Below, piece after piece: positions 1-7,657 of a stretch of 61,729 nt of DNA. The position numbers and the translations under genes were made by a program. The notes under the pieces were generated by a model that saw only the letters and a program-made list of their open reading frames with translations, ran no database searches and had not been told where the DNA came from. How positions within the stretch are numbered: position 1 is the stretch's first letter; the number at the start of each line of letters is the position of its first letter. The stretch is from an uncultured Pelagibacteraceae bacterium (GTDB lineage: Bacteria; Pseudomonadota; Alphaproteobacteria; Pelagibacterales; Pelagibacteraceae), in the NCBI GenBank assembly GCA_902517745.1, contig CABYDS010000006.1:1-61729 (forward strand). The letters run 5' to 3'.

Positions 1-1
1 A

Positions 2-412
2 AATCTTATTTCAGGGAAGCTTAATTTACTTAAAATAAAACAAATATTGAAAAAACATGGTCACGTTATGTGTCAAAAATTTTTAAATAAAATTAAGTTT
101 GGAGATAAAAGAGTTTTTATTATAAATGGTAAAGTTTGCGGAGCTATATCTAGAGTTCCAAAATCAGGATCAATATTAAGCAATATGAGCAAAGGTGCAA
201 AACCTAAAATCGCATTTTTAAGTAATAAAGAGCTAAAAGTTTCAAATATAATTGCAAAAAAAATTAAGAAAGACGGAATTTACTTTGCAGGAATAGACTT
301 CATTGATGGAAAGTTAAATGGAGATATAAATGTAACATCACCAACGGGTATAAAAACATACTTTGATTTATCTCAGATAAACTTGGCTAAGACTTTTTGG
401 AAAGGTTTATAG
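2..412 (+). CDS. gshB: Glutathione synthetase, C-terminal part (5' end outside window)
   Basis: The reading frame is open to the left edge of the window, so only about the last 136 residues are present. The visible part contains FGDKRVFIINGKV, RVPKSGSILSNMSKGA and the terminal INVTSPTGI block, all typical of the ATP-grasp C-terminal half of bacterial GshB, which joins gamma-glutamylcysteine and glycine in the cytoplasm. A TTG at base 47 could be mistaken for a start, but coding sequence clearly continues upstream of it. The stop is directly followed by the TTG start of the next gene. The family assignment is firm; the N-terminal half cannot be judged. Confidence 0.9.
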   Translation, partial: NLISGKLNLLKIKQILKKHGHVMCQKFLNKIKFGDKRVFIINGKVCGAISRVPKSGSILSNMSKGAKPKIAFLSNKELKVSNIIAKKIKKDGIYFAGIDFIDGKLNGDINVTSPTGIKTYFDLSQINLAKTFWKGL

Positions 413-1279
413 TTGAAAAACTTATCAAATCAGCAAAAAGGATCATCTCTTGCATTTATAGCTGTGATGTTCATCACACCAGATTCACTTTTTATAAGAT
501 TATCTTCGATAGATACTTGGGGATTATTGTTTTATAGAGGTGCGATACCATTTGTAGCTGTATTAATTGGACTTCTTATATTTTATAAAAAAAACTTTAT
601 TAAAGCATTTTTGAATGTTGGTTATGCTGGTATTTTTTATATTATAAGTTTTTCGATTTGTAACATCACATTTATAATTTCAATCCAAAATACAAATGTA
701 GCAAATACATTAATAATGATTGCAATGGCACCCATGCTTTCGGCGATCCTTGGTGCAATATTTTTAAAAGAGGTTCCCGATAAGAAGACTTGGATAGCTA
801 TAGCTATTACTTTAGTAGCTGTAATATATATATTCTACGACTCTCTAGAGATGGGTAACTTATTTGGTGATCTTATGGGCATAACAACAGCTTTTGGACT
901 CGCCACCAACGCGGTAATAATCAGGTCGGCAAAAGATAGAGATTTGCTACCTTCGGCAGTTGTCGGTAAGCTTACAGTAGCTCTATTTGCTCTCTTTTTC
1001 GTTGAAAGTTATGAGTTAGTTGAAAAAGACCTGATCTATATACCTTTAATGTGTATTTTGTGTGTAGCAATACCATTTGTTTTGGTGACGATTGCTCCAA
1101 GATTTATACCTGCCGAGGAAGTGAATCTGTTTTTTCTTCTTGAGACCATTTTAGGACCCATTTGGGTTTGGTTAGTTATCAAAGAACAGCCGAGTATAGA
1201 GACAATAGTTGGTGGACTTGTAATTATTTTCACTATAGCTATTCACTCTTATCTAAAATTAAAATCTTCTTCTAAATAA
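413..1279 (+). CDS. DMT-superfamily transporter, EamA type
   Basis: A 288-residue protein made almost entirely of hydrophobic segments, about ten predicted helices in two repeats of five, which is the EamA (drug/metabolite transporter) layout. Key stretches are LIMIAMAPMLSAILGAIFLKE near residues 100-120 and the matching PAEEVNLFFLLETILGPIWVW near residues 224-246. The start is a TTG immediately after the gshB stop, so translation is probably coupled. These carriers sit in the inner membrane and often export or import small metabolites, but the substrate cannot be read from sequence. It is one of three EamA proteins in the window. Confidence 0.85.
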   Translation: MKNLSNQQKGSSLAFIAVMFITPDSLFIRLSSIDTWGLLFYRGAIPFVAVLIGLLIFYKKNFIKAFLNVGYAGIFYIISFSICNITFIISIQNTNVANTLIMIAMAPMLSAILGAIFLKEVPDKKTWIAIAITLVAVIYIFYDSLEMGNLFGDLMGITTAFGLATNAVIIRSAKDRDLLPSAVVGKLTVALFALFFVESYELVEKDLIYIPLMCILCVAIPFVLVTIAPRFIPAEEVNLFFLLETILGPIWVWLVIKEQPSIETIVGGLVIIFTIAIHSYLKLKSSSK

Positions 1280-1349
1280 AATTATTTTTCTTTTTGTCAC
1301 AAATTTGTCTTGATTTAAAATTAGATCGCCCATAAACACCGCTAATTTT

Positions 1350-2642
1350 ATGAACAAAATTATAAAAAACTCTTGGGCTCTCTTTATGGGTATGGCATTT
1401 ATAATGCTCGCTCATGGTTTTCAAGGTACTCTTTTAGGTGTTAGAGCAGTTAAAGAAAATTTTGGTCTATCATCGACAGGTTTTTTGTTTTCTGGATATT
1501 TTGTTGGATATTTTATTGGAGCAAAAATTATACAATCATTAATTCATAGAGTTGGACATATTAGAGTATTCGCGGCTTTTGCTTCTGTCACTTCAATTGT
1601 GGTCTTGTTACACTCTATTTTTGTAAATCCTATTTCATGGTTCGTGCTTAGAATGATTTCTGGATTTAGCATGGTTTGCCTTTATACAATTGCTGAAAGC
1701 TGGTTAAATGATAGATCTACAAATAAGAATAGAGGTAGTGTTTTATCAATCTATATGATTGTTATGTATGCCTCTATGGCGATTGGAATGTTTTTCATAA
1801 ACTTTAGTAAACCAGAAAACTTTCAACCTTTTATATTGATATCTTTATTTATGTCATTGTCTCTTGTTCCAATATTATTAACAAAAAGAAAGGCTCCAAA
1901 CTTTAAAAAAATATCAGGTATGAAACTCAAGGAAGTTTATAAATCATCACCATTTGGTGTTGTAAGTTCGTTTTTAATTGGAATATCACATTCTGCTGTT
2001 TTTTCATTGATTGCAGTTTATGCTACATCGATGAATTTTAGTATTTTAGAAGTATCAATAGTAACATTTTTATTTGCTATATCTGGAGCTATATCTCAAT
2101 GGCCAATTGGAAAATTATCAGATGTTTTGGATAGAAGAATTGTAATTATTTATACAACATTTGGAGCAGCTTTATTTTGTTTTTTGGCGATTATTTCTTC
2201 GGGTCAAATGTATATGCCTGCAGGTTTAGCTACATCAAAATTATTTTTTTATATCTGTATAATGTGTTTTTCTTTTTGTAGTCTACCAATGTTTGCATTA
2301 ATTTTTGCACACACAAATGATTTTATACCAAAAGAAAAATTTGTAGCAGCAGGAGCAGGATTACAATTTGTTTTTGGTCTTGGTGCAATTTGCGGTCCTT
2401 TTATGTGCTCATTATTTATGGAATTTTTAGGAGAAAATGGATTTTTTATTTTTTTAATTATATTTCATTCATTTATTGGTTTATTTGGAATATATAGAAT
2501 GCAGATTAGAGAATCTGGAGATAACCCAGATTCACAATTTGCACCTATGCCTCAAACAATTACTCCAGCCGGTATAGAACTTAATCCTTCAACTGAACCA
2601 ATAGATGAACCAAATAATTTGAACGAATTTAAGAAAATTTAG
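1350..2642 (+). CDS. Major facilitator superfamily transporter
   Basis: A 430-residue inner-membrane protein with about twelve hydrophobic segments. The loop after helix 2 (residues near 60-75) and the repeated loop after helix 8 (GKLSDVLDRRIVIIY) carry the MFS motif-A pattern, and the helix-4/5 region contains CLYTIAESWLNDRS. This resembles the YcaD-like subgroup of uncharacterised MFS proteins. The last ~40 residues are a proline- and asparagine-rich soluble tail. It stands 70 bases after the DMT transporter and 15 bases before the next gene, so it may begin a two-gene unit. The substrate is unknown. Confidence 0.85.
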   Translation: MNKIIKNSWALFMGMAFIMLAHGFQGTLLGVRAVKENFGLSSTGFLFSGYFVGYFIGAKIIQSLIHRVGHIRVFAAFASVTSIVVLLHSIFVNPISWFVLRMISGFSMVCLYTIAESWLNDRSTNKNRGSVLSIYMIVMYASMAIGMFFINFSKPENFQPFILISLFMSLSLVPILLTKRKAPNFKKISGMKLKEVYKSSPFGVVSSFLIGISHSAVFSLIAVYATSMNFSILEVSIVTFLFAISGAISQWPIGKLSDVLDRRIVIIYTTFGAALFCFLAIISSGQMYMPAGLATSKLFFYICIMCFSFCSLPMFALIFAHTNDFIPKEKFVAAGAGLQFVFGLGAICGPFMCSLFMEFLGENGFFIFLIIFHSFIGLFGIYRMQIRESGDNPDSQFAPMPQTITPAGIELNPSTEPIDEPNNLNEFKKI

Positions 2643-2657
2643 TGTAAGTTCAACATT

Positions 2658-3314
2658 ATGAAAACAGCATTGATATTCGGATCAACTGGATTAATTGGTG
2701 GAATATTACTTAAACTGTTAACTAATGATCAAAAATATAAAAAAATTAAGGTTTTTGTAAGATCTTCTACTTCAAAAATTGATCCCAAAATAGAAGTTAT
2801 TCAAACAGATTTTACAAAATTAGAAAATATTAAATCAGAAATAAAAGGCGATGATTGTTTTTTTTGCATTGGAACTACAAGAAAAAAAACACCTAACAAA
2901 CAAGATTATATAAACACTGAGTATAATTTACCTGTAACAATTGGAAAAATTTGTAGCGATAATAGTGTACAAAATTTTAATTATATTTCTTCATTGGGTG
3001 CCAGTTCAAAAAAAACAAATTTGTATTTAAAAAATAAAGGTATGGCTGAAGAAGAATTAAGAAAACTAAACTTTAAAAAATTTATTGTAATTAGACCTTC
3101 GTTTTTAATTGGAAAAAGAAAAGAGGAAAGACTTGGAGAAAAAATAGGTATTTTCGCCATGAGATGTATATCGCCAATTTTAGTTGGAGATTTAAAAAAA
3201 TATAAATCGATTAATGCAGAAATTGTTGCAAAATCCATGATAAATATATCAAACAGTGAAATACAAAGTGGAGTATTTGAACCACCGCAATTATTGGAAA
3301 TTGGAAGAGAATAA
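2658..3314 (+). CDS. NAD(P)-binding Rossmann protein (HTATIP2/YbjT-like)
   Basis: A 218-residue soluble protein starting with ALIFGSTGLIGG, a glycine-rich dinucleotide-binding loop of the atypical or extended SDR type. It continues with an acidic second strand, CFFCIGTTRKKT, and NYISSLGASS around residue 110, followed by a lysine (YLKNKGMAEEELR) and VIRPSFLIG, as in HTATIP2- and YbjT-like proteins. Family members are NADPH-binding oxidoreductases or redox-sensing regulators, mostly without a proven substrate. It follows the MFS gene by 15 bases and ends about 70 bases before the GYD gene, which has its own promoter. Confidence 0.75.
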   Translation: MKTALIFGSTGLIGGILLKLLTNDQKYKKIKVFVRSSTSKIDPKIEVIQTDFTKLENIKSEIKGDDCFFCIGTTRKKTPNKQDYINTEYNLPVTIGKICSDNSVQNFNYISSLGASSKKTNLYLKNKGMAEEELRKLNFKKFIVIRPSFLIGKRKEERLGEKIGIFAMRCISPILVGDLKKYKSINAEIVAKSMINISNSEIQSGVFEPPQLLEIGRE

Positions 3315-3357
3315 ATTTTTTATAAATCAATAAAATATTAAAAAAAATTATTTTAAG

Positions 3358-3381
3358 TGCTATAATACATTTAAAGGAGGT
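3358..3381 (+). promoter_or_regulatory. Extended -10 promoter and strong Shine-Dalgarno for the GYD gene
   Basis: TGC-TATAAT at 3358-3366 is a perfect extended -10 element, and AAAGGAGGT at 3373-3381 is a full-length complement to the 16S tail, four bases before the ATG. No clear -35 is visible in the A-rich stretch upstream, which fits an extended -10 promoter. The predicted transcript would start close to the Shine-Dalgarno. Such a complete pair of signals is unusual in this window. Confidence 0.65.
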
Positions 3382-3385
3382 ATCT

Positions 3386-3709
3386 ATGGCTAAATTTTTT
3401 TTAATGGGAAATTTTACAGAGAAAGCATTCGCAGGCTTTTTAAAAGATCCTGGATCAGATAGATCCGAGGTTGCTAGAAAGTGTTCTGAAAGTGTTGGAG
3501 CTGAAATGAAATCTTACACATATTTAAGAGGACCCTATGACTTTATAGTTGAAACCCATGGTACATTTGAGCAAATGGCTGCTATAAAATTGGCTACAGA
3601 GGGAAGCGGTGCACTAAAAAATATCGCTATTTGTGAAGAAACACCAATGAATGAAATTGCAAATCATGCAACAAAAGTATCAAGTGGCTATAAAGTGCCT
3701 GGACAATAA
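3386..3709 (+). CDS. GYD-domain protein
   Basis: A 107-residue protein matching the small GYD family: an N-terminal FFLMGNFTEKAF strand/helix, a basic helix (DRSEVARKCSESVG), and YLRGPYDFIVETHG, which corresponds to the glycine-tyrosine-aspartate signature. The fold is a ferredoxin-like alpha/beta dimer domain of unknown role. The gene stands alone between its own extended -10 promoter with a very strong ribosome-binding site and a perfect 12-bp hairpin just after the stop, so it looks like a separately and highly expressed unit. The family call is fairly certain; the function is unknown. Confidence 0.8.
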   Translation: MAKFFLMGNFTEKAFAGFLKDPGSDRSEVARKCSESVGAEMKSYTYLRGPYDFIVETHGTFEQMAAIKLATEGSGALKNIAICEETPMNEIANHATKVSSGYKVPGQ

Positions 3710-3715
3710 TCTTAA

Positions 3716-3743
3716 TGGTAGCTTCATTAATATGAAGCTACCA
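3716..3743 (+). terminator. Perfect 12-bp hairpin after the GYD gene
   Basis: TGGTAGCTTCAT at 3716-3727 and ATGAAGCTACCA at 3732-3743 are exact inverted repeats separated by TAAT. It starts 6 bases after the stop codon. There is no clean run of T after the stem, so it may act as a 3' stabilising or processing element as well as a terminator. Confidence 0.65.
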
Positions 3744-3808
3744 ATTTAAAATCGAAACTGTCAAAATATCTCATTCAAATAAAGTAATATTGATCTATTA
3801 AGAAAGTT

Positions 3809-4267
3809 ATGAACAAAAGAAAATTTATAAAATTATCTATATTTGGATCATTATTATACAGTATTTTTCCATACAAAATTTCATTAGCTGAAACCAAAAA
3901 AATAATTAATCAAAATTTAACAGAAGCCCAAAAAAAAATAATGTTTGAGGAAGCAACCGAACGACCATTCTCAAGCCCTCTTAATTATGAGAAAAGAGAA
4001 GGTTTTTATCACTGTGCAAATTGTGGAGCTAAACTATTTAAGTCTAGCTCGAAATTTGATAGTGGAACTGGTTGGCCATCATTTACAGAGGCGCTTCCTG
4101 GAGCTTTTAAAACTAAGGTTGATTACAGCTTTGGCATGAAAAGAATTGAATACCATTGTGCAAAATGTGGTGCTCATCACGGACATGTCTTTGAAGATGG
4201 TCCTGGATCGACAGGAAAGAGATATTGTAATAACGGCTTGTGTTTAATATTTAAGCCATCATCATAA
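3809..4267 (+). CDS. msrB: Peptide-methionine (R)-S-oxide reductase, exported
   Basis: A 152-residue protein with an N-terminal export-type signal (NKRKF followed by a hydrophobic stretch to about residue 27) and then the MsrB domain. Two CxxC zinc pairs are visible (HCANCGAK and HCAKCGAH), along with SGTGWPSF, GHVFEDGP and the catalytic RYC near residue 142. After the catalytic cysteine the usual N-S-A-S-L is replaced by NNGLCLIF, giving an extra cysteine close to the active site. MsrB reduces the R epimer of methionine sulfoxide, and the signal suggests repair of periplasmic proteins. The signal lacks a twin arginine, so the Sec or Tat route is unclear. Confidence 0.88.
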   Translation: MNKRKFIKLSIFGSLLYSIFPYKISLAETKKIINQNLTEAQKKIMFEEATERPFSSPLNYEKREGFYHCANCGAKLFKSSSKFDSGTGWPSFTEALPGAFKTKVDYSFGMKRIEYHCAKCGAHHGHVFEDGPGSTGKRYCNNGLCLIFKPSS

Positions 4268-4279
4268 AACGGAGGAATA

Positions 4280-4465
4280 ATGAAGATATTGAGTATATTG
4301 AAAGGGGTTGAATTAGTTATAGCAGATTTAGAAGTAAATTTGGGAGAACAAGTGAGAAGTGCACCTACGTTATGCGCAAGATACAATGGTAAGATTATAC
4401 CTTTAAACACTGCTCAAGATGGTCGACCTATTCTTATGAGAGAAGAAAACGCTTTAGAAAACTAA
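4280..4465 (+). CDS. Small protein of unknown function (61 aa)
   Basis: I do not recognise this protein. It is accepted as real because a strong Shine-Dalgarno (CGGAGGA) lies 5 bases before its ATG, it fills the gap between msrB and sodB on the same strand, and its composition is balanced and soluble. It begins with a short hydrophobic stretch (ILSILKGVELVIADL) and ends in a charged tail. No cysteine pair or helix-turn-helix is evident. Its position in a row of oxidative-repair genes gives a weak hint of context only. Confidence 0.6.
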   Translation: MKILSILKGVELVIADLEVNLGEQVRSAPTLCARYNGKIIPLNTAQDGRPILMREENALEN

Positions 4466-4529
4466 TTTTGTATTTAATTGCGTCAACTTAATTAAGTTTA
4501 TTTACAAGAAAATATTATAAAAAATAACT

Positions 4530-5123
4530 ATGACATTTGAATTACCAAAACTAGATTATTCTAATGAGGCTTTGTCTCCAATAATGTCACAAGAAACATT
4601 AGAATTACATCATGGAAAACATCATCAAACCTACATAACAAATCTTAACAATTTTATAAAAGATACGGACATGGCTGAAATGTCATTGGAAGATATAATT
4701 GTTAAAAGCTCAAAAGATAACTCAAAAGCTGGAATATTTAATAATGCAAGCCAGCACTGGAACCATAATCTTTTTTGGAAGTGCATGAAGCCAAAAGGTG
4801 GTGGGAATATTCCGTCAAAACTTGAGAAAAAAATTGTAGAAGATTTTGGAAGTGTTGAAAAATTCAAAGATGAATTCAAACAAGCAGGAATAACTCAATT
4901 TGGATCAGGTTGGTGTTGGTTATCTTTAAATAATGATAAATTGGTTGTTACAAAAACAGCTAATGCTGCTAATCCTTTAATTGATAACTTAAAACCAATA
5001 CTTGGTTGTGATGTCTGGGAGCATTCATATTACATTGATTATAGAAATAGAAGACCTGAATATTTAGATAAATTTGTTGATAATCTTATAGATTGGGAAT
5101 TTGTTGAAGCTCAATTAATCTAA
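4530..5123 (+). CDS. sodB: Superoxide dismutase, iron type
   Basis: At 197 residues this is a full-length Fe/Mn SOD. The four metal ligands are visible: His27 (LELHHGKHHQ), His79 (QHWNHNLFW), and Asp161 and His165 (DVWEHSYYIDY). Gln75 in the NNASQHW stretch is the position that carries the outer-sphere glutamine in iron enzymes, so Fe is preferred over Mn. There is no signal peptide, so it acts in the cytoplasm, converting superoxide to hydrogen peroxide and oxygen. It lies 64 bases after the 61-residue ORF and on the same strand as msrB. Confidence 0.95.
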   Translation: MTFELPKLDYSNEALSPIMSQETLELHHGKHHQTYITNLNNFIKDTDMAEMSLEDIIVKSSKDNSKAGIFNNASQHWNHNLFWKCMKPKGGGNIPSKLEKKIVEDFGSVEKFKDEFKQAGITQFGSGWCWLSLNNDKLVVTKTANAANPLIDNLKPILGCDVWEHSYYIDYRNRRPEYLDKFVDNLIDWEFVEAQLI

Positions 5124-5213
5124 TTAATCCTAGAACTTTTTGAGATAAATCAAATAGCTATTTTTAATTTTGAAGCAAATAGACATACATTTCAGAATCT
5201 GTTATTTTAAATT

Positions 5214-6320
5214 ATGAAAAAAATTTTTGTTATTGCATTATTAATTTTTATCTCAAATACAGTTCTTAACGCAGAAACAATTAAACCAAAAAAAACACCA
5301 CTAAAAAAATTATCTAAACAACTAGGCAATGGAGAATTAATTAAGATTAATTCATATCAAACTTCTGATTATAAAGGTATTATGGAGGGCTGGTATAAAG
5401 AGAGCCCAATAATAGTTGATGCTCTTATTACTTATCCAAAGGGAGAAGGTCCTTTTCCTTTATTATTAATCGTTCATAGTAGTGGTGGTGCTGATGAATT
5501 TACTGCAAATTGGCTAGAGTTTATGAGAGATCAACAAAAACCTTTGTTAGACATGGGGATAGCGACAATGTATTTAGATAATTTTTCTGCGAGAGGCGCA
5601 AAACATACTTATACAGATCAATCAAAGGCTTCTATATGGTCTACTTATATAGATGTATTTATGGCATTAGAGTATCTCAGCAAGGATCCAAAAATAAATA
5701 TTAAAAAAGTAGGTGTCTCTGGTTATTCAAGGGGAGGAAATCTTTCAATAATGGCTGCAGAAAAAAGATTGAGAGATATATTAGTTAGTAAAGATCTCTA
5801 TTTTGCTGCGTCTCAACCAAGATCTGCTGAATGTGGAATTACTGGAATGTTTAGAAATCCAACGCCAGTTAAAGAAACTAAAATTTGGTATGTACATGGT
5901 TTAGCTGAGGATTATACCTTGCCAGGTCCATGTGTAGATATAATGGAAAAAATGCAAGCTAAAGGTGCTGATATTAGAATCGATTTAAGAGAGGGATGGT
6001 ATCATTTATTTACTGGAAATTATGAGCCAGAAATTGAAAAAAGAACTCAATATTTTTGGAAGTGTCCTAATTTTTACACAGAGGATGATGGGAATCCTAA
6101 TAAAGAGTTCATTGATTTAATTATAAAAAATACAAAAATAAAAAGTTTGGATGAATTTAATGAGTTATCACGTAAAAATCCAAGAAAAGCTTTTAAAACA
6201 ATGTTCAAGGGTCTTAAAAAAGAAAATTGTATTGGAAAAGGTGTTACTGAAGGGGGTAACCATGGAAAAACTTTTATGCCAGAGTATTTAGCTTTTTGGA
6301 AAGAAAATTTATTAAATTAA
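5214..6320 (+). CDS. Dienelactone-hydrolase-like alpha/beta hydrolase, exported
   Basis: A 368-residue protein with an N-terminal signal peptide ending near ...VLNAE (about residue 21). The mature part is an alpha/beta hydrolase: LLLIVHSSGGADEF forms the oxyanion region, GYSRGG near residue 173 holds the nucleophile serine, WYVHGLAEDYTLPG carries the likely acid, and EGWYHLF the histidine. The C-terminal ~70 residues extend beyond the hydrolase core. It is probably a periplasmic esterase or lactonase; the substrate is unknown. It stands alone, about 90 bases after sodB. Confidence 0.75.
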   Translation: MKKIFVIALLIFISNTVLNAETIKPKKTPLKKLSKQLGNGELIKINSYQTSDYKGIMEGWYKESPIIVDALITYPKGEGPFPLLLIVHSSGGADEFTANWLEFMRDQQKPLLDMGIATMYLDNFSARGAKHTYTDQSKASIWSTYIDVFMALEYLSKDPKINIKKVGVSGYSRGGNLSIMAAEKRLRDILVSKDLYFAASQPRSAECGITGMFRNPTPVKETKIWYVHGLAEDYTLPGPCVDIMEKMQAKGADIRIDLREGWYHLFTGNYEPEIEKRTQYFWKCPNFYTEDDGNPNKEFIDLIIKNTKIKSLDEFNELSRKNPRKAFKTMFKGLKKENCIGKGVTEGGNHGKTFMPEYLAFWKENLLN

Positions 6321-6382
6321 TTTAATTAAAAAACTCTATCTACAACTCGATAATAAAGAGATAAATCAAAGATTAGATTTTT

Positions 6383-6610
6383 GTGAACAAAGAAAACGCA
6401 AGTAAACTGTGGAAAATGATACAGGAAGCTGGCGATTATTTACATGGTCAACTTCCTGATCATCCAAATCATCCAAAAGGAAGAAATCCATATGCTCATG
6501 TAGCAATATGTGTAAAAAACAAATTTAATTCTACTTATAAAGATATTCCTGATGACAAATTTGATGAAGTAATCAACTATATTAAATTTTTAAAAGAAAA
6601 TCCTAGTTAA
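6383..6610 (+). CDS. Conserved-looking small protein of unknown function (75 aa)
   Basis: A soluble 75-residue ORF starting at GTG, with GDYLHGQLPDHPNHPKGRNPYAH rich in His, Pro and Asn, followed by a short helical tail (VINYIKFLKEN). I do not recognise the family. The balanced codon use and the HxxxxxHPNHPKGRNxYAH pattern look like a genuine protein, possibly metal-binding. Its stop codon overlaps the stop of the convergent threonine aldolase gene through a shared TTAA. No clear ribosome-binding site is seen before the GTG. Confidence 0.55.
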   Translation: MNKENASKLWKMIQEAGDYLHGQLPDHPNHPKGRNPYAHVAICVKNKFNSTYKDIPDDKFDEVINYIKFLKENPS

Positions 6611-7656
6611 TTAGATATAGTTTTTAGAAACTCTTCTACTTCACTACTTTTGGTATTCCAAGCTGTAACAAGTCTAACCGTCTTACCGCCTAATTCCTCA
6701 TTGCTCATCATATATTCTTCTGTATTTAAATGCTCAACCATCTTTTTTGGCAGTTTAACAAAAACTTCATTTGCCTCAGTTGGATATTCAAGTTTAACTT
6801 GATTACTAGAAACTAAACCATCGCTTAATTTTTTTGCCATTAGATTTGCGTGCCTTGCGTTTTTTAACCAAACATCATTTGAGATATATCCATCTAATTG
6901 TGCAGAAACAAAACGCATTTTAGACAATAGATGACCGGATCTTTTTAACAAAAAAGGTAAATTGCCAACTAATTCCTTATTAAATATAATAATTGCTTCA
7001 GCTGCTATACATCCGTTCTTCGTTGCTCCAAAAGATAATATGTCAATTCCTGATTTCCATGTCATTTCTGCGGGAGTAACATCTAGTGAAACAAGCGCAT
7101 TAGCGAACCTAGCACCATCCATATGTACTTTTAATTTTTTTTTATGTGCAATTTCAGAGATATTTCTAATTTGATCTAAAGTATAAACTTCACCAGTTTC
7201 TGTTGCTTGAGTTATACTAACAATAGATGGTTGAGTGTGATGCACAATACCAAACCCTCCAATATTATCATTTAGCTCATCAACTGTTATTTTGCCATCT
7301 TTACCGTTCAATGGAACAAGTTTTGCTCCACCTGTGTAAAATTCAGGGGCTCCACACTCATCAACATTGATATGAGAAAATTTATGGCAATAAATATTTC
7401 CAAATGATGGAGATATAGCGGAAAGTGCTAAAGCATTTGATGCAGTTCCTGATGCTGTGGGGTAAACAATTACATCCTTTTCGAAAATTTTAGAAAATTT
7501 TTCTTGTAGCACACCTGAAATTTCATCGTTACCATACGGAGGAGCAATACCATCATTTGCTTTGATAATTGCATCCAAAACTTCTGGACAAGCTCCTGTC
7601 ACATTGTCTGAAGCAAATTTTACTCTTTTACGTTTTGTATTAATTTTTGCGTTCAT
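6607..7656 (-). CDS. ltaE: Low-specificity threonine aldolase
   Basis: A 349-residue PLP enzyme of the beta-eliminating-lyase fold. The PLP lysine is in LSFGATKNGCIAAEAI near residue 210, and HMDGARFANAL carries the cofactor-binding Asp and Arg. N-terminal features are FASDNVTGACPEVLDAI and GTASNALALS. The enzyme splits threonine or allo-threonine into glycine and acetaldehyde. It is the last gene of a three-gene operon, one base after the amidinotransferase stop. A glycine-yielding enzyme next to a glycine-using one is notable in a lineage known to depend on glycine supply. Confidence 0.9.
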   Translation of the reverse strand: MNAKINTKRKRVKFASDNVTGACPEVLDAIIKANDGIAPPYGNDEISGVLQEKFSKIFEKDVIVYPTASGTASNALALSAISPSFGNIYCHKFSHINVDECGAPEFYTGGAKLVPLNGKDGKITVDELNDNIGGFGIVHHTQPSIVSITQATETGEVYTLDQIRNISEIAHKKKLKVHMDGARFANALVSLDVTPAEMTWKSGIDILSFGATKNGCIAAEAIIIFNKELVGNLPFLLKRSGHLLSKMRFVSAQLDGYISNDVWLKNARHANLMAKKLSDGLVSSNQVKLEYPTEANEVFVKLPKKMVEHLNTEEYMMSNEELGGKTVRLVTAWNTKSSEVEEFLKTISN

Positions 7657-7657
7657 T

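Noticed and set aside
5152-5163. AAATAGCTATTT palindrome followed by T-rich sequence after sodB
   Set aside because: A six-pair A/T-rich palindrome without a loop would not form a stable terminator stem; such sequences are frequent in DNA this AT-rich.
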